Source of the DNA: Pseudomonadota bacterium
Lineage (GTDB): Bacteria > Pseudomonadota > Alphaproteobacteria > Rhizobiales > Rhizobiaceae
Assembly: GCA_023419535.1 (NCBI GenBank)
Contig: JAEZXX010000041.1
Span: 1-5,123, forward strand
Direction: 5' to 3'
Length of the DNA stretch: 5,123 nt
Below are positions 4,232-5,123 of the stretch, piece by piece. Both the position numbers and the translations under genes were made by a program. The notes beneath the pieces were generated by a model. The model was not told the DNA's origin. It saw only the letters and a program-made list of their open reading frames with translations, and ran no database searches. The stretch's first letter is position 1; each line of letters begins with the position of its first letter.

Positions 4232-5123
4232 ATGACGCTGGCGTCCGAGGGCGTTTCGACGCTCGATGCACCCGATCTCGACGCCGGCCCGCGCCGCGGG
4301 TCGGCCTTCATGCGCCCGGTGGAAGCGGTCGCCGCCGCTCTCCTGACCCTCATCGTCGCGCTGCTCTTCACCGGCGTCGTCTCGCGCTACGTCTTCCACC
4401 GGCCGATCATCTGGATCGACGAGGTCGCCTCGATCTCCTTTCTGTGGCTCGCCATGCTCGGCTCGGCCATCGCCATCGACCGTGCCGAGCATCTGCGCCT
4501 GACGATCTTCCTAACCTTGATGCCGGAGCGCTGGCGCCCCCGCGCCGAGACGCTCGCGCTCGTCCTGATGGCGACCTTCCTCGCCGCCCTCGTATGGCCT
4601 GCCATCGACTACGCCATCGAGGAATCCTGGATCACCTCGGCGGCGCTGAACATTCCGCTCTCCTGGCGCGTCTCGGCGATCCCCTTCGGCATCGGCCTGA
4701 TGCTGCTTCTGGTCCTCGCCCAGATCTGGCGGCAGGGCTCGCCCCTCCAGGCGCTCGGCGCCGTCGCCTTCGTCGCGGGCGCCTCGGCGCTCCTCTGGGT
4801 CCTCGGGCCGAACCTTCGCGCGCTCGGCAATCTCAACATCCTCCTCTTCCTCGTCGGCTTCGTCGCCTTCTTCCTCGTCCTCGGGGTGCCCATCGCCTTC
4901 TGCTTCGGCCTCGGGACGCTCGCCTTCCTGACCTTCACGACGAACGTGCCGGTCTTCGTCGTCATCGGGCGGATGGACGAGGGCATGTCGGCCCTCATCC
5001 TGATCTCGGTGCCGATCTTCGTGCTGCTCGGCTGCATTCTCGACGCGACGGGCATGGGCAAGGCGATCGTCGAGTTCCTCGCCTCCATGCTCGGCCACGT
5101 GAAGGCCGGCATGAGCTACGTCC
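4232..5123 (+). CDS. TRAP transporter permease with fused DctQ and DctM parts (3' end outside window)
   Basis: The frame is open from ATG 4232 to the right edge, 297 full codons. Residues 28-165 are a DctQ-type small permease: a first helix (31-53), then the typical R-P-I-I-W-I-D-E-V-A (58-67) leading into a second helix with F-L-W-L-A-M-L-G-S-A, a third helix (107-124), and L-N-I-P-L-S-W (139-145) before the fourth. After a linker and one more helix (about 174-192), the DctM large permease begins near residue 200: L-L-F-L-V-G-F-V-A-F-F-L-V-L-G-V-P-I-A-F (204-223), then S-V-P-I-F-V-L-L-G-C-I-L-D-A-T-G-M (259-275) and L-G-H-V-K-A-G (287-293). TRAP systems use an ion gradient and a periplasmic binding protein (DctP) to import organic acids such as carboxylates. 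No DctP gene is visible; it may lie downstream. Full fused permeases run to about 600 or more residues, so roughly half is seen. Substrate cannot be told from this part. Confidence 0.9.
   Translation, partial: MTLASEGVSTLDAPDLDAGPRRGSAFMRPVEAVAAALLTLIVALLFTGVVSRYVFHRPIIWIDEVASISFLWLAMLGSAIAIDRAEHLRLTIFLTLMPERWRPRAETLALVLMATFLAALVWPAIDYAIEESWITSAALNIPLSWRVSAIPFGIGLMLLLVLAQIWRQGSPLQALGAVAFVAGASALLWVLGPNLRALGNLNILLFLVGFVAFFLVLGVPIAFCFGLGTLAFLTFTTNVPVFVVIGRMDEGMSALILISVPIFVLLGCILDATGMGKAIVEFLASMLGHVKAGMSYV

Noticed and set aside
3863..4492. Minus-strand open frame across the non-coding gap
   Set aside because: It is rich in Arg, Pro and Asp, crosses into the antisense of two real genes, and its third-position GC in the gap is not biased as in the real genes.

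Overview
The window is GC-rich throughout, with codons ending mostly in G or C, genes packed with 4-bp stop/start overlaps, and protein families typical of alphaproteobacteria: a YhaN-like ATPase, a DCC-family protein, a small 'RGPVWWDDGAPD' protein and a TRAP transporter. I infer an alphaproteobacterium, probably of the Hyphomicrobiales (Rhizobiales). There are no rRNA or tRNA genes, insertion sequences, CRISPR arrays or phage genes. It looks like ordinary chromosome carrying several poorly characterised genes.

Layout. (1) 1-836, plus strand: the C-terminal end of a large SMC/YhaN-like coiled-coil ATPase, cut off at the left edge. (2) 873-2248, plus strand: a two-gene unit. A ComJ-like protein, related to the nuclease inhibitor of Bacillus competence, overlaps by ATGA a DCC-family (DUF393) protein that carries an extra N-terminal domain I do not recognise. 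(3) 2239-2547, minus strand: a probable small gene of unknown function, tail-to-tail with the DCC gene and head-to-head with the next gene. (4) 2546-3936, plus strand: a divergent SecY-like ten-helix membrane protein with shortened cytosolic loops, overlapping by GTGA a small soluble protein ending in a WWDDGAPD/SPYAEWY block. (5) 3937-4231: a non-coding stretch rich in inverted repeats, including two 17-bp sites of the same form (GGTCCA-N5-TGGAYC) and a terminator-like hairpin. (6) 4232 to the right edge, plus strand: a TRAP-transporter permease with fused DctQ and DctM parts, cut off by the window end.

Working together. The ComJ-like and DCC genes are almost certainly co-translated. So are the SecY-like gene and the small gene after it. 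The TRAP gene begins a separate unit with its own strong ribosome binding site and probable operator sites. The most unusual item is the SecY-like protein: it keeps the recognisable SecY core helices but lacks most of the cytosolic loops through which canonical SecY docks the ribosome and SecA. The ComJ-like gene, with no NucA-type nuclease in view, and the DCC fusion are the next most interesting.
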